Source: Kitasatospora sp. DSM 101779
GTDB taxonomy: Bacteria > Actinomycetota > Actinomycetes > Streptomycetales > Streptomycetaceae
Assembly: GCF_025655475.1 (NCBI RefSeq)
Contig: NZ_JAHTIK010000001.1
Coordinates: forward strand, 6,930,066-6,994,065
Direction: 5' to 3'
Length of the DNA stretch: 64,000 nt
Positions within the stretch are counted from its first letter, which is position 1, and each line of letters starts with the position of its first letter. Below the pieces are notes generated by a model, which was given only the letters and a program-made list of their open reading frames with translations, had not been told where the DNA came from and ran no database searches. Made by a program: the position numbers and the translations under genes. Shown piece by piece: positions 32,831 to 41,952 of the stretch.

Positions 32831-34243
32831 GTGAGCCCGCTGCCACCGTCACCCGACCAGCCGTCCGACCGGCCGTCCGGTCCGCCCGACGGTCCGGCCG
32901 GGCCGCCCTCCGGCCCGCTGTCCGGCCCCGGCTCCGGCCCGCCGTCCTCCGGGAACCGGCCGGCCGGCCCCGGTCACACCTCCTCGTTCCCCGGCGCACC
33001 CTCCGGGCCGCCGTCCGGCCCCACCTCCGGGCCCGGGGCGCACCCCGGCGGACCGGGCGGCACCGGCGGCCGCGGAGGCCCGCCGAGCAACGCCCGGACG
33101 GTCGTCACCGGTGGCGGTGGCGGTGGGGACGGCGGCGGAGGCGGGGGAGACGGCTCCGGCGGGGGCGGGGGAGGCGGCGGGCACCGGCGGACGTCCTGGT
33201 GGCGCAACCCCCGGACGGTGCTGCCCGCGGGCATCGCCGCCGTGGTCCTCGGCGTCGTCCTCGGCCTGGTGCTCTCCGGCGGCTCCGGCTCCACCGCGGC
33301 GGCCCAGTCGGTCGCCCTGCAGCCGGCCGGCACCGCCGGGCAGGACCCGTTCACCGACTCGGTCGCCGGGCAGAACGCCGCCCCCACCGCGAGCCCGACC
33401 GTCGCGCCACCGACCGGCGGCAACCGCAGCGGCGGCGACGTCGGGCTCTACGGGGGCACGATGAACGTCTCCAGCTGCGACGTGCCCAAGCTGAGCGGCT
33501 ACCTTGCGGCCAACCCGGACAAGGCCAAGGCCTGGGCCGGCGTCGAGGGCATCCAGCCGAACCAGATCGACGGCTACCTCAAGGGCCTCACCCCCGTCGT
33601 GCTGCGCGCCGACACCCGGGTCACCAACCACGGCTTCAGCAACGGCCAGGCCACCGCCTACCAGGCGGTACTGCAGACCGGCACCGCCGTCCTGATCGAC
33701 AACCAGGGCGTGCCGCGGGTCCGCTGCGCCTGCGGCAACCCGCTGACGCCGCCGGTCGACCCCGGCGCCCCCGCGAGCTACAACGGGCAGCCCTGGGCCG
33801 GCTTCAACGGCCACGAGGTGGTCACGGTGACGCCCGCGCCGCAGCCGATCCAGACGGTCGTGCTGGTGGACCCGAACGGCACCGCGTTCGGCCGCCCGAC
33901 CGGCGGAACGGGGCACAACGACACCACGAACGTGACGATGCCGCCGACGACCTCCTCGTCCTCCGGCTCCCCGTCGACCTCCGGATCCTCCGGGTCCTCC
34001 GGTTCGCCGTCGAGCGGCACCCCGTCCTCCGGGACGCCGTCGACCTCCACGCCGCCGTCGAGCCCGCCGAGCCACCCGAGCTCCGGCCCGTCCGGCTCCG
34101 AGTCCGGTTCGCCGTCGGCGCCCAGCTCGGCGCCCGCCCCGAAGAGCGAGGGCGGCCAGTCCTCGGCCGGCGGCGCGGGTGCGTCCAGCCAGTCCGCCGG
34201 ATCCCCGCAGTCGGCCGTCGAGCCGGCCTCGCCGCAGTCCTGA
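32831..34243 (+). CDS. DUF6777-like membrane-anchored protein with low-complexity ends
   Basis: 470 residues from GTG 32831, preceded by GGGAGGAAG. The first 130 residues are Pro/Gly/Ser-rich with a pure Gly/Asp stretch near 95-118. One membrane helix follows at about 130-153. The external domain (about 205-370) begins GGTMNVSSCDVPKLSGYL and includes TRVTNHGFSNGQATAYQAVL and VRCACGNPL; I recall this pattern as DUF6777. The last 100 residues are Ser/Pro-rich. The N-terminal half should be cytoplasmic and disordered. Function unknown. Confidence 0.8.
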   Translation: MSPLPPSPDQPSDRPSGPPDGPAGPPSGPLSGPGSGPPSSGNRPAGPGHTSSFPGAPSGPPSGPTSGPGAHPGGPGGTGGRGGPPSNARTVVTGGGGGGDGGGGGGDGSGGGGGGGGHRRTSWWRNPRTVLPAGIAAVVLGVVLGLVLSGGSGSTAAAQSVALQPAGTAGQDPFTDSVAGQNAAPTASPTVAPPTGGNRSGGDVGLYGGTMNVSSCDVPKLSGYLAANPDKAKAWAGVEGIQPNQIDGYLKGLTPVVLRADTRVTNHGFSNGQATAYQAVLQTGTAVLIDNQGVPRVRCACGNPLTPPVDPGAPASYNGQPWAGFNGHEVVTVTPAPQPIQTVVLVDPNGTAFGRPTGGTGHNDTTNVTMPPTTSSSSGSPSTSGSSGSSGSPSSGTPSSGTPSTSTPPSSPPSHPSSGPSGSESGSPSAPSSAPAPKSEGGQSSAGGAGASSQSAGSPQSAVEPASPQS

Positions 34244-34253
34244 CCGCACCTGC

Positions 34254-34287
34254 GATGCCGGGCACCGCGCCGTCGGTGCCCGGCATC
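34254..34287. terminator. 14-bp hairpin after the DUF6777-like gene
   Basis: The arms 34254-34267 and 34274-34287 are perfectly complementary with a 6-nt loop, 10 nt after the stop. Confidence 0.75.
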
Positions 34288-34356
34288 GAGCCCTGTTCGC
34301 CACCGCGGCACGTCCGCCGCCGGGCCGCGGACCGACCGTCTGTCGCAGGCGGCGCC

Positions 34357-34362
34357 TAGCCT
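34357..34362 (+). promoter_or_regulatory. Leaderless-type -10 box (TAGCCT)
   Basis: TAGCCT lies at -13 to -8 from ATG 34370. Confidence 0.45.
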
Positions 34363-34369
34363 GCGCGGC

Positions 34370-34861
34370 ATGGGATTCACCGGAAACCTCACCGTCGCCC
34401 GCCTCGACGCCCCACTGGACGGGACGGCCGCCGTCCGGGCCGCAGGGGGCGTCGCCGACCGGTCCGCCGCCGCGGAGGGCTGGCAGCTGCTGGCGAGCAG
34501 CGGCGACGACCTGAAGCCGTCGGCGCTCGCCCGGGAGACGGGCGGGCCGGTGCTCAACGCCTTCGTGTTCGACAGCGACTTCGCCGTGGTCGAGGTGTTC
34601 GACACCGGCCGGCCCGCCTGGACGTGCGTCCTGTCGCCGGAGGCCGCCCTCGACCACGACTGTCCGCAGGACTGGCTCGGCGACCCGGCCGAGACCGCCG
34701 CGACCGCAGCGGACTGGGCCGCCGCCCACGGCCTGGCCGCCGACCGCGAGGCGCTGGCGGCCGTGCTCACCGCCGAGTCCGACCCGTTCGCCGAGGAGCT
34801 CGTCCTCGTCCTGCTCGCCGCACTCGGCCTCCCGGCCGCGCTGCTCGCCGCGGCCGGCTGA
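34370..34861 (+). CDS. Hypothetical protein
   Basis: 163 residues, cytoplasmic, acidic and Ala-rich. Recognisable pieces are MGFTGNLTVARLD, FVFDSDFAVVEVFD and AWTCVLSPEAALDHD. It resembles small actinomycete proteins of unknown role, but I cannot name the family. It is preceded by a leaderless-type -10 box and stands as its own unit. Confidence 0.7.
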   Translation: MGFTGNLTVARLDAPLDGTAAVRAAGGVADRSAAAEGWQLLASSGDDLKPSALARETGGPVLNAFVFDSDFAVVEVFDTGRPAWTCVLSPEAALDHDCPQDWLGDPAETAATAADWAAAHGLAADREALAAVLTAESDPFAEELVLVLLAALGLPAALLAAAG

Positions 34862-34925
34862 ACTGCCGCGCGCCACCGGGGCGGGTGTGTCGCGACCGGT
34901 CTGCCGGGCCGGGGCGACCGGCTGG

Positions 34926-34931
34926 TAGCTT
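34926..34931 (+). promoter_or_regulatory. Leaderless-type -10 box (TAGCTT)
   Basis: TAGCTT lies 14 to 9 nt before ATG 34940. Confidence 0.4.
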
Positions 34932-34939
34932 CGGGGCAC

Positions 34940-35449
34940 ATGGAGAGCACGCAGAGTATCGCCGGGTCCGTCCGCGCCCTGCTGGACGGCTGGGGAGCGC
35001 CCTACACCTGGCTGGACATCGACCCGTCCTTCGCCGACACCGCGCAGTTCTGCGAGCGGTACGGCTACACGTTGGAGGACTCGGTCAACTGCATCCTGGT
35101 GGTCGGCAAGACCGAACCGCGCCGCTACGCGGCCTGCCTGGTGCAGGCGACCCGCCGGCTGGACGTCAACCGGGCCGTCAAGCGGCTGCTCGGCGCCCGC
35201 CGGGTCTCCTTCGCGAGCGCCGAGGAGACGGTGGCGCTGACCGGGATGCAGGTCGGCGGGGTGACCCCGGTGGCGCTGCCGCCCGGCATGCCCGTGTACG
35301 TGGACGCGCCGGTGCTCGGCCGCACCGAGATCGTGCTGGGCGGCGGGGACCGGGCGGGCAAGCTGCTGATCGCCCCGGGCGCGCTGCTGGCGCACCTGCC
35401 GGGCGCCGAGGTGGTCGAGGACCTGTCGACCGCCCCGCCGACCGTCTGA
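34940..35449 (+). CDS. YbaK/EbsC-family aminoacyl-tRNA deacylase-like protein
   Basis: 169 residues, the usual length. A helix-rich start (SVRALLDGWGAPYTWLDI) leads to the family core NCILVVG, YAACLVQATRRLDVNRAVKRLLG, and FASAEETVALTGMQVGGVTPVALP. These proteins clear mischarged tRNA, but this subfamily's amino acid is not predictable. The conserved core Lys of ProX/YbaK may be the one in VNRAVKRLLG. A single gene with a probable leaderless start. Confidence 0.85.
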   Translation: MESTQSIAGSVRALLDGWGAPYTWLDIDPSFADTAQFCERYGYTLEDSVNCILVVGKTEPRRYAACLVQATRRLDVNRAVKRLLGARRVSFASAEETVALTGMQVGGVTPVALPPGMPVYVDAPVLGRTEIVLGGGDRAGKLLIAPGALLAHLPGAEVVEDLSTAPPTV

Positions 35450-35618
35450 CGCCCGCTCACCGCCCGACGCCCGGGCGTTGAGTGCATCCGGCCGCTGCAC
35501 CGGCGGGGACCTGGACGGAACGTCCAGCGGCTCCCCCTTGCGACACTCCATTTCGTCGCCTGCCAAAGCGCGGTTCGGGTGCACAGAATGTGCGTCACAC
35601 CGAACGAAGGAGGTGCCG

Positions 35619-36836
35619 ATGGGGACGGAACCGACCGAATCGATCGCCGGTGCAGCGGATGCGCGTGCGCCGCTCGCCGGAGTGCTGGTCGCGGACTTCG
35701 GCCGGGTGCTCGCCGCCCCGTACGCCACGATGCTCCTCGCGGACCTCGGCGCGGACGTGGTCAAGGTCGAGCGTCCGGACGGCGGCGACGACACCCGGGC
35801 CTGGGGGCCGCCGTACGCGCCTGACGGCCAGGCCACCTACTACCTCTCGGTCAACCGCAACAAACGCTCGCTCACCCTCGACCTCGGCAACGCGGACGAC
35901 CGCCGCCGCGCCCTCGAACTCGTCCGTCGCGCCGACGTGGTGGTCGAGAACTTCCGCCCCGGGACGATGGCCAGGCACGGCCTCGCCTACGAGGACGTCG
36001 GCGCCGCCAACCCGCGCGCGGTGTACTGCTCGATCACCGGCTTCGGCGCCGGCGAGGGCGCCGCACTGCCCGGCTATGACCTGCTGATCCAGGCCGTCGG
36101 CGGCCTGATGAGCGTCACCGGGCCGGGCCCTGGCCAGCCGGTCAAGGCCGGTGTGGCCCTGGTCGACGTGCTCACCGGACTGCACGCCGCCTTCGGCATC
36201 ATGGCCGCCCTGCGCGAGCGCGACACCACCGGCCGCGGCCAGCTCGTCGAGGTCAACCTGCTCTCCACGCTGCTCTCCAGCCTGGTCAACCAGTCGGCCG
36301 GCTACACCCTGGCCGGTGCCGTGCCCGGTATCCTCGGCAACCGGCATCCCTCCATCGCCCCGTACGAGGTGTTCCGCGCCGCCGACCGGCCGCTGGTGAT
36401 CGCGGTCGGCAACGACCGTCAGTTCGGGGCCCTGTGCCGCGGGGTGGACGCCCCCGACCTCGCCGACGACCCGCGCTTCACCACCAACGCCGACCGCGTC
36501 ACCCACGTCGACGAACTCGCGGACGAGCTCGGCCGGCGCCTGCGCGAGCGGACCGCCGCAGCCTGGTTCGAGCACCTCACCCCGCTCGGCGTCCCCTGCG
36601 GCCCGGTCAACGACCTCGCGGACGCCTTCGGCCTCGCCGAGCGCCTCGGACTGTCGCCCCGCACCGACCAGGGCCTGGTCGCCAACCCGATCGGCCTCTC
36701 CCGCACCCCGCCCGCCTACCGCCTCGCACCACCGCGGCTCGGCGAGCACACCGACGAACTCCTCGCCTGGCTCGACGCACCCCACCACCCCACGAACCAC
36801 CCCACGAACCACCCCACGAACGGAGACCTCCCGTGA
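35619..36836 (+). CDS. Class III CoA-transferase (CaiB/BaiF), probable glutarate CoA-transferase
   Basis: 405 residues with AAGGAGG 5 nt before the ATG. Family motifs are VADFGRVLAAPYATMLLADLGADVVKVE near the N-terminus (split here by length), NRNKRSL, and PGYDLLIQA near residue 150 with the Asp that carries the CoA thioester. Because it is coupled by GTGA to a glutaryl-CoA-dehydrogenase-like gene, the likely reaction is transfer of CoA to glutarate, as in human SUGCT. The C-terminus has three exact HPTN repeats. It may instead act on another dicarboxylate. Confidence 0.85.
   Translation: MGTEPTESIAGAADARAPLAGVLVADFGRVLAAPYATMLLADLGADVVKVERPDGGDDTRAWGPPYAPDGQATYYLSVNRNKRSLTLDLGNADDRRRALELVRRADVVVENFRPGTMARHGLAYEDVGAANPRAVYCSITGFGAGEGAALPGYDLLIQAVGGLMSVTGPGPGQPVKAGVALVDVLTGLHAAFGIMAALRERDTTGRGQLVEVNLLSTLLSSLVNQSAGYTLAGAVPGILGNRHPSIAPYEVFRAADRPLVIAVGNDRQFGALCRGVDAPDLADDPRFTTNADRVTHVDELADELGRRLRERTAAAWFEHLTPLGVPCGPVNDLADAFGLAERLGLSPRTDQGLVANPIGLSRTPPAYRLAPPRLGEHTDELLAWLDAPHHPTNHPTNHPTNGDLP
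36786..36821 (+). repeat. Tandem 12-bp repeat, 3 copies (HPTN)
   Basis: CACCCCACGAAC three times in frame at the 3' end of the CoA-transferase gene, ending 12 bp before the coupled start codon of the next gene. Copy-number change would alter only the protein tail. Confidence 0.9.
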
Positions 36837-38005
36837 CCGGCCCGATGAAGGACCCGCTGGACCTGCTCGACATCCCCTCGCTGCTCACCGACGAGGAGCG
36901 GGAGATCCAGGCGACCGTGGCCCGCTTCCTCGCCGACCACGTCCGCCCGAACCTGCCCGAGTGGTTCGAGAACGCGCACTTCCCGCGGGAGATCGCCCCC
37001 GAGCTCGGCAAGCTCGGCGTCCTCGGCATGCACCTGAAGGGCTACGGCTGCGCAGGCACCGAGGCGGTCGCCTACGGCCTCGCCTGCCTGGAGCTGGAGG
37101 CCGCCGACTCCGGCTTCCGCAGCTTCGTCTCGGTGCAGGGCTCGCTCGCCATGTACTCCATCCACCGGTACGGCTCCGAGGAGCAGAAGCAGGAGTGGCT
37201 GCCGCGGATGGCCGCCGGCGAGGCCATCGGCTGCTTCGGCCTCACCGAACCGGACTTCGGCTCCAACCCGGCCGGCATGCGCACCCGGGCCGTCCGCGAC
37301 GGCGAGGACTGGATCCTCAACGGCGCCAAGATGTGGATCACCAACGGCGCGATCGCCGACATCGCCACCGTGTGGGCCGCCACCGAGGAGGGCGTCCGGG
37401 GCTTCCTCGTGCCGCGCGGCACCCCCGGCTTCGAGGCCCGCGAGATCAAGCAGAAGCTCTCGCTGCGTGCCTCCACCACCGCCGAGCTCAGCTTCGCCGA
37501 CGTCCGGCTGCCCGCCTCCGCGCAACTGCCGGAGGCCCGCGGGCTCGGTGCACCGCTGTCCTGCCTGAACGAGGCGCGGTTCGGCATCCTGTTCGGCGCG
37601 GTCGGCGCCGCCCGCGACTGCCTGCAGACCGCCCTCGCCTACGGTGGCGAGCGGATCCAGTTCGACCGGCCGATCAGCGGATTCCAGCTCACCCAGCAGA
37701 AGTTCGCCGACATGGCCGTCTCGCTGAACAACGCGGCCCTGCTCGCCGTCCACCTCGGCCGGCTGAAGGAGCAGGGCCGGATCCGCCCCGAGCAGGTCAG
37801 CGTCGGCAAGCTCAACAACGTCCGCGAGGCGATCGCCATCGCCCGGGAGTGCCGCACGATCCTGGGCGCCAACGGCATCTCGCTGGACTACTCGCCGCTG
37901 CGCCACGCCAACAACCTCGAGTCCGTCCTCACCTACGAGGGCACCAGCGAGATCCACACCCTCGTCATCGGGCAGGCCCTCACCGGCATCCCCGCCTACC
38001 GCTGA
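36833..38005 (+). CDS. gcdH: Acyl-CoA dehydrogenase, probably glutaryl-CoA dehydrogenase
   Basis: 390 residues from GTG 36833 (GGAGA 6 nt upstream; GTGA overlap). FAD and substrate motifs are FGLTEPDFGSNP, NGAKMWITNGAIAD and FDRPISGFQLTQQKFADM. The catalytic base is in YEGTSEIHTLVIGQALTG near residue 370, the ending characteristic of glutaryl-CoA dehydrogenases. It would oxidise and decarboxylate glutaryl-CoA to crotonyl-CoA, the late step of lysine and glutarate breakdown. A very strong hairpin follows the stop. Confidence 0.88.
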   Translation: MTGPMKDPLDLLDIPSLLTDEEREIQATVARFLADHVRPNLPEWFENAHFPREIAPELGKLGVLGMHLKGYGCAGTEAVAYGLACLELEAADSGFRSFVSVQGSLAMYSIHRYGSEEQKQEWLPRMAAGEAIGCFGLTEPDFGSNPAGMRTRAVRDGEDWILNGAKMWITNGAIADIATVWAATEEGVRGFLVPRGTPGFEAREIKQKLSLRASTTAELSFADVRLPASAQLPEARGLGAPLSCLNEARFGILFGAVGAARDCLQTALAYGGERIQFDRPISGFQLTQQKFADMAVSLNNAALLAVHLGRLKEQGRIRPEQVSVGKLNNVREAIAIARECRTILGANGISLDYSPLRHANNLESVLTYEGTSEIHTLVIGQALTGIPAYR

Positions 38006-38017
38006 CACCCGCACCGC

Positions 38018-38059
38018 ACGCCGGAGCCCCGCCGGACCCGTCCGGCGGGGCTCCGGCGT
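38018..38059. terminator. Bidirectional 19-bp hairpin
   Basis: The arms 38018-38036 and 38041-38059 are perfectly complementary with a 4-nt loop, between the convergent stops at 38005 and 38072. It is the strongest terminator in the window. Confidence 0.85.
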
Positions 38060-38071
38060 CGTGCCCGGCCG

Positions 38072-38803
38072 TCAGCCCAGGAAGCCGCGGAGCAGGGCGG
38101 CCGTGGCGGCCAGGTGTTCCTCGGTGGCGCGGCGGGCGGTGTCGGCGTCGCCGGCGAGGATGGCGTCGACCATGCCGCGGTGCTGGTGGGCGGCGTGGTC
38201 GATGTTGCGGTCCAGGATCGGGATGGCGTTCAGCAGGTCGTTGAGGCGCATGCGGGCCTCGGCGATGGCGGTGGCGAGGGAGCGGGAACCGGTGAGTTCG
38301 GCGATCGCCAGGTGGAAGCGGGAGTCGAGGCGCCGGTACTCCTCCGGCGGGGCCTGCTCCAGGTCGGTGAGCCGCCGCTGCAGGTAGGCGCGCTGCTCGG
38401 TGGTGAGGTCGCGGCGGGCGGCCGTCTCCGCCGCACCGGCCTCCAGGACGAGCCGGTAGGTCAGCGCGTCCTCCAGCTCCTCGCCGAGGTCGCTGGCGGC
38501 GCGGCGCAGGTCGGCGACGTCCGGCGGCGGCATCCGGTAGGTGACGAAGGTTCCTCCGTAGCGGCCGCGGCGGGACTCCACCGCGCCGGCCTGCTGCAGC
38601 GAGCGGATCGCCTCGCGCAGGGTCTCCCGGCCGACGCCGAGCCGGGCGGCGAGGTCGCGTTCGGCGGGCAGCCGGTCGCCGTGGCCGAAGACGCCGAGCT
38701 TGATGGCCTGGAGCAGCCGTTCGACGGTCTCCTCGAAGGCGTTGCCCGTCCGGACGGGACGGAAGATCGCCCCCGCCTGCCAGTCGATCCCTGCCTCGTC
38801 CAC
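38072..38803 (-). CDS. FadR/GntR-family transcriptional regulator
   Basis: 243 residues from GTG 38803. The winged helix at about 18-85 has GDRLPAERDLAARLGVGRETLREAIRSL. The FCD effector domain (about 95-240) has helical acidic motifs such as DSRFHLAIAELTGS and a final H in AAHQHRGMVDAI, giving the usual metal-binding His set. It is divergent from the permease gene and probably controls the gamma-glutamyl amine operon, with the convergent glutarate operon a second candidate. An inverted repeat at 38924-38947 lies in the shared promoter region. Confidence 0.88.
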   Translation of the reverse strand: MDEAGIDWQAGAIFRPVRTGNAFEETVERLLQAIKLGVFGHGDRLPAERDLAARLGVGRETLREAIRSLQQAGAVESRRGRYGGTFVTYRMPPPDVADLRRAASDLGEELEDALTYRLVLEAGAAETAARRDLTTEQRAYLQRRLTDLEQAPPEEYRRLDSRFHLAIAELTGSRSLATAIAEARMRLNDLLNAIPILDRNIDHAAHQHRGMVDAILAGDADTARRATEEHLAATAALLRGFLG

Positions 38804-38883
38804 GCGGGCATCGTACCCACGGCCCGGCGCGTGCCCCGTGTCGGCCGCCCCCGTTCCGCAGGGGGTTCTTCGTCGCTTCCCTC

Positions 38884-38913
38884 TTGACGTGCCCCGAACC
38901 CAGGGTGAACGAT
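38884..38913 (+). promoter_or_regulatory. Possible promoter, TTGACG-N18-AACGAT
   Basis: TTGACG at 38884-38889 and AACGAT at 38908-38913, upstream of the permease start at 39020. It leaves a leader that contains the inverted repeat at 38924-38947. Confidence 0.4.
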
Positions 38914-38923
38914 GCTGCCCATC

Positions 38924-38947
38924 CAATGGTCTGGTTTCGGGCCATTG
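38924..38947. promoter_or_regulatory. Candidate operator, CAATGG-N12-CCATTG
   Basis: Perfect 6-bp inverted repeat (38924-38929 and 38942-38947) just after the possible promoter. It is AT-richer than its surroundings and well placed for repression by the adjacent FadR-like regulator. Confidence 0.4.
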
Positions 38948-39019
38948 AACGTTCGGAGGGCGCATCCACACCGCCGTGGCTGCGCGCGTCCAGGCCCGCC
39001 TCACTCCCCAGGGGTGCCC

Positions 39020-40597
39020 ATGTCCGCCGACCCCACACCCGACCAGGCAGCGCACCACACTCCCGCATCCGTGTTTCCGGCGGCGACCCCGCCGGTTTCG
39101 GCCGACGAACAGCGGCTTCACGAGCTCGGCTACGCCCAGGAGCTCACCCGCTCGATGTCCGGCTTCTCCAACTTCGCCGTCTCCTTCTCGATCGTCTCGA
39201 TCCTCTCCGGCTGCCTGACCCTCTACGGGATGGGCATGAACACCGGCGGCCCGGCGATGATCGTCTGGGGCTGGCCGCTGGTCGGCCTGCTCACCCTCTG
39301 CGTGGGCCTGGCGATGGCCGAGATCTGTTCCAGCTACCCGACCGCCGGCGGCCTCTACTACTGGTCCGCCAAGCTCGCCCGCAGCCGCGGCGCAGCCTGG
39401 TCCTGGTTCACCGGCTGGTTCAACTTCCTCGGGCAGGTCGCCGTGACCGCCGGCGTCGACTACGGCGCCGCGTTCTTCACCAACGCCTTCCTCGCCCTGC
39501 AGTTCGACTTCGCGGCCACCCCGGCGCACACCGTGGAGATCTTCGCGGTGATCCTGCTGCTGCACGGCCTGCTCAACACCCTCGGCGTGAAGCTGGTCGC
39601 CCGCCTCAACGACGTCTCCGTCTGGTGGCACCTGGTCGGCGTCACCGTGATCGTCGGCGCGCTCGCGATCCTGCCGTCCAAGCACGCCTCGGCGTCCTTC
39701 GTCTTCACCGAGTTCGTCAACAACACCGGCTTCCACAGCCAGTTCTACGTCGCCATGCTCGGCCTGCTGCTCGCCCAGTACACCCTCACCGGGTACGACG
39801 CCTCCGCGCACATGACCGAGGAGACCCACGACGCGGCCCGCTCCGGCCCCCGCGGCATCGTCAACGCGATCACCGTCTCGCTGGTCGCCGGCTGGGTGCT
39901 GCTGCTCGGCATCACCTTCGCCATCCAGGACTACCAGGGTGCGCTCGACGGGCCGACCGGCGTGCCGCCGGCGCAGATCTTCATCGACGCGGTCGGCACC
40001 ACCGGCGCCAAGCTGCTGCTGCTCATCGTGATCGGCGCCCAGTTCTTCTGCGGCATGGCCTCCGTCACCGCCAACTCCCGGATGATCTACGCCTTCTCCC
40101 GGGACGGCGCGCTGCCCGGCTCCGCCCTGTGGCACCGGATCTCGCCGCGCACCCACACCCCCACCAACGCGGTCTGGCTCGCCACCGGCGGCGCCCTGCT
40201 GCTCGGCCTGCCCGCCCTGTGGAACTCCACCGCCTACACCGCGGTCACCTCCATCTCGGTGATCGGCCTGTACATCTCGTACGTCATCCCGACATTCCTC
40301 AGACTGCGCCAGGGTGACGCCTTCCAGCGCGGCCCCTGGCATCTGGGCCGCTGGAGCAGGATCATCGGGACCGTCGCGGTGGGCTGGACGGCCGTGATCA
40401 CCGTGCTGTTCATGCTGCCCACCGTCAGCCCCGTCACCGCCGTCAGCTTCAACTACACACCCGTCGCGGTCGCCGTCGTCCTCGGCTTCGCCGGCCTGTG
40501 GTGGCTGGTCTCCGCCAGGCACTGGTTCACCGGCCCCAAGGTCCACGGCACGCCCGAGGAACTCGCCGCCCTCGAAGCCGAACTGGAGATCCGATGA
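39020..40597 (+). CDS. APC-family amine/amino-acid permease
   Basis: 525 residues with about twelve membrane helices. The first helix carries SGFSNFAVSFSIVSILSG, typical of the APC/GABA permease branch, and YPTAGGLYYWSAKLA follows. A substrate-gate segment LTGYDASAHMTEETHDA is conserved in the family. It opens an operon whose later genes process gamma-glutamyl amines, so its likely cargo is an amine such as ethanolamine, a polyamine or GABA. Its stop overlaps the GlnA-like start (ATGA). Confidence 0.88.
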   Translation: MSADPTPDQAAHHTPASVFPAATPPVSADEQRLHELGYAQELTRSMSGFSNFAVSFSIVSILSGCLTLYGMGMNTGGPAMIVWGWPLVGLLTLCVGLAMAEICSSYPTAGGLYYWSAKLARSRGAAWSWFTGWFNFLGQVAVTAGVDYGAAFFTNAFLALQFDFAATPAHTVEIFAVILLLHGLLNTLGVKLVARLNDVSVWWHLVGVTVIVGALAILPSKHASASFVFTEFVNNTGFHSQFYVAMLGLLLAQYTLTGYDASAHMTEETHDAARSGPRGIVNAITVSLVAGWVLLLGITFAIQDYQGALDGPTGVPPAQIFIDAVGTTGAKLLLLIVIGAQFFCGMASVTANSRMIYAFSRDGALPGSALWHRISPRTHTPTNAVWLATGGALLLGLPALWNSTAYTAVTSISVIGLYISYVIPTFLRLRQGDAFQRGPWHLGRWSRIIGTVAVGWTAVITVLFMLPTVSPVTAVSFNYTPVAVAVVLGFAGLWWLVSARHWFTGPKVHGTPEELAALEAELEIR

Positions 40598-41952
40598 CCA
40601 GCCCCAGGCTCACCCTCGACCGGCTGCGCGAGCTGGTCGCCGACGGCGCCGTGGACACGGTCGTCCTCGCCATGACCGACATGCAGGGCCGGCTGCAGGG
40701 CAAGCGCCTCGCCGCCGAGTACTTCCTCTCCGACGTCGTCCCCGGCGCCGCCGAGGGCTGCGGCTACCTGCTCGCCGTCGACACCGACATGAACACCGTG
40801 GACGGCTACGCCATCTCCTCCTGGGAGAGCGGCTACGGCGACCTCGTGCTCACCCCGGACCTCGCCACCCTGCGGATGGTGCCCTGGCACCCGGCCACCG
40901 CCATGGTGCAGTGCGACGTCCACCACCACGACGGCCGCCCGGTCACCGTCTCGCCGCGGCAGGTCCTGCGCCGCCAGCTGGACCGGCTGGCCGGCTACGG
41001 CTGGCAGGCGTACGCCGGCACCGAGCTGGAGTTCATCGTCTTCCGGGACACCTACGAGCAGGCCTGGGAGCGCGCGTACCACGGCCTCACCCCGGCCAAC
41101 CAGTACAACGTGGACTACTCCGTGCTCGGCACCGCCCGGGTCGAGCCGCTGCTGCGGCGGCTGCGCAACGGGATGGCCGGCGCCGGCCTCACCGTGGAGT
41201 CCGCCAAGGGCGAGTGCAACCTCGGCCAGCACGAGATCGCCTTCAAGTACGCCGAGGCGCTCACCACCTGCGACAACCACGCCGTCTACAAGACCGGTGC
41301 CAAGGAGATCGCCGCCCAGGAGGGCTGCAGCCTCACCTTCATGGCCAAGTACGACGAGCGCGAGGGCAACTCCTGCCACATCCACCTGAGCCTGCGCGAC
41401 GCCGAGGGCGCACCCGTGATGGCGGGCGACGGCCCGTACGGCTTCTCGCGCACCATGGAGCACTTCCTCGCCGGGCAGCTCGCCTGCCTGCGCGAGTTCG
41501 CGCTGCTGCTGGCCCCGACCGTCAACTCCTACAAGCGCTTCGTGCCCGGCAGCTTCGCCCCGACCGCGATCGCGTGGGGCCGGGACAACCGCACCTGTGC
41601 ACTGCGGGTGGTCGGCCACGGCGCCTCGCTCCGCTTCGAGAACCGTGTCCCCGGCGGTGACGTCAACCCCTACCTCGCGGTCGCCGCACTGATCGCCGCC
41701 GGCCTGCACGGCATCGAGCACCGGCTCGAGCTCGAACCGGAGTTCACCGGCAACGCGTACGCCTCCGACGCCCCCCGGGTGCCCGCCACCCTGCGCGACG
41801 CGGTGGACGCCTTCGAAGCGAGCGAGGCCGCCACCGAGGCCTTCGGCAAGGACGTCGTCCGGCACTACGCGCACGCCGGCCGGGTCGAACTCGCCGCCTA
41901 CGACCGGGCGGTGACCGACTGGGAGCGGCGCCGCGGATTCGAGCGGCTGTGA
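40594..41952 (+). CDS. Glutamine-synthetase-like gamma-glutamyl-amine ligase (GlnA3/GlnA4 type)
   Basis: 452 residues. It follows the GS-I fold with TDMQGRLQGKR, GTELEFIVF, AKGECNLGQHEIAFKYAEAL, CHIHLSLRD and ENRVPGGDVNPYLA. The arginine motif reads ALRVVGHG where true glutamine synthetases have RIP, and the adenylylation loop is not conserved. This points to joining glutamate to an amine, as shown for GlnA3 (polyamines) and GlnA4 (ethanolamine) in S. coelicolor. Its neighbours supply every following step. The amine cannot be told from sequence. Confidence 0.85.
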   Translation: MTSPRLTLDRLRELVADGAVDTVVLAMTDMQGRLQGKRLAAEYFLSDVVPGAAEGCGYLLAVDTDMNTVDGYAISSWESGYGDLVLTPDLATLRMVPWHPATAMVQCDVHHHDGRPVTVSPRQVLRRQLDRLAGYGWQAYAGTELEFIVFRDTYEQAWERAYHGLTPANQYNVDYSVLGTARVEPLLRRLRNGMAGAGLTVESAKGECNLGQHEIAFKYAEALTTCDNHAVYKTGAKEIAAQEGCSLTFMAKYDEREGNSCHIHLSLRDAEGAPVMAGDGPYGFSRTMEHFLAGQLACLREFALLLAPTVNSYKRFVPGSFAPTAIAWGRDNRTCALRVVGHGASLRFENRVPGGDVNPYLAVAALIAAGLHGIEHRLELEPEFTGNAYASDAPRVPATLRDAVDAFEASEAATEAFGKDVVRHYAHAGRVELAAYDRAVTDWERRRGFERL

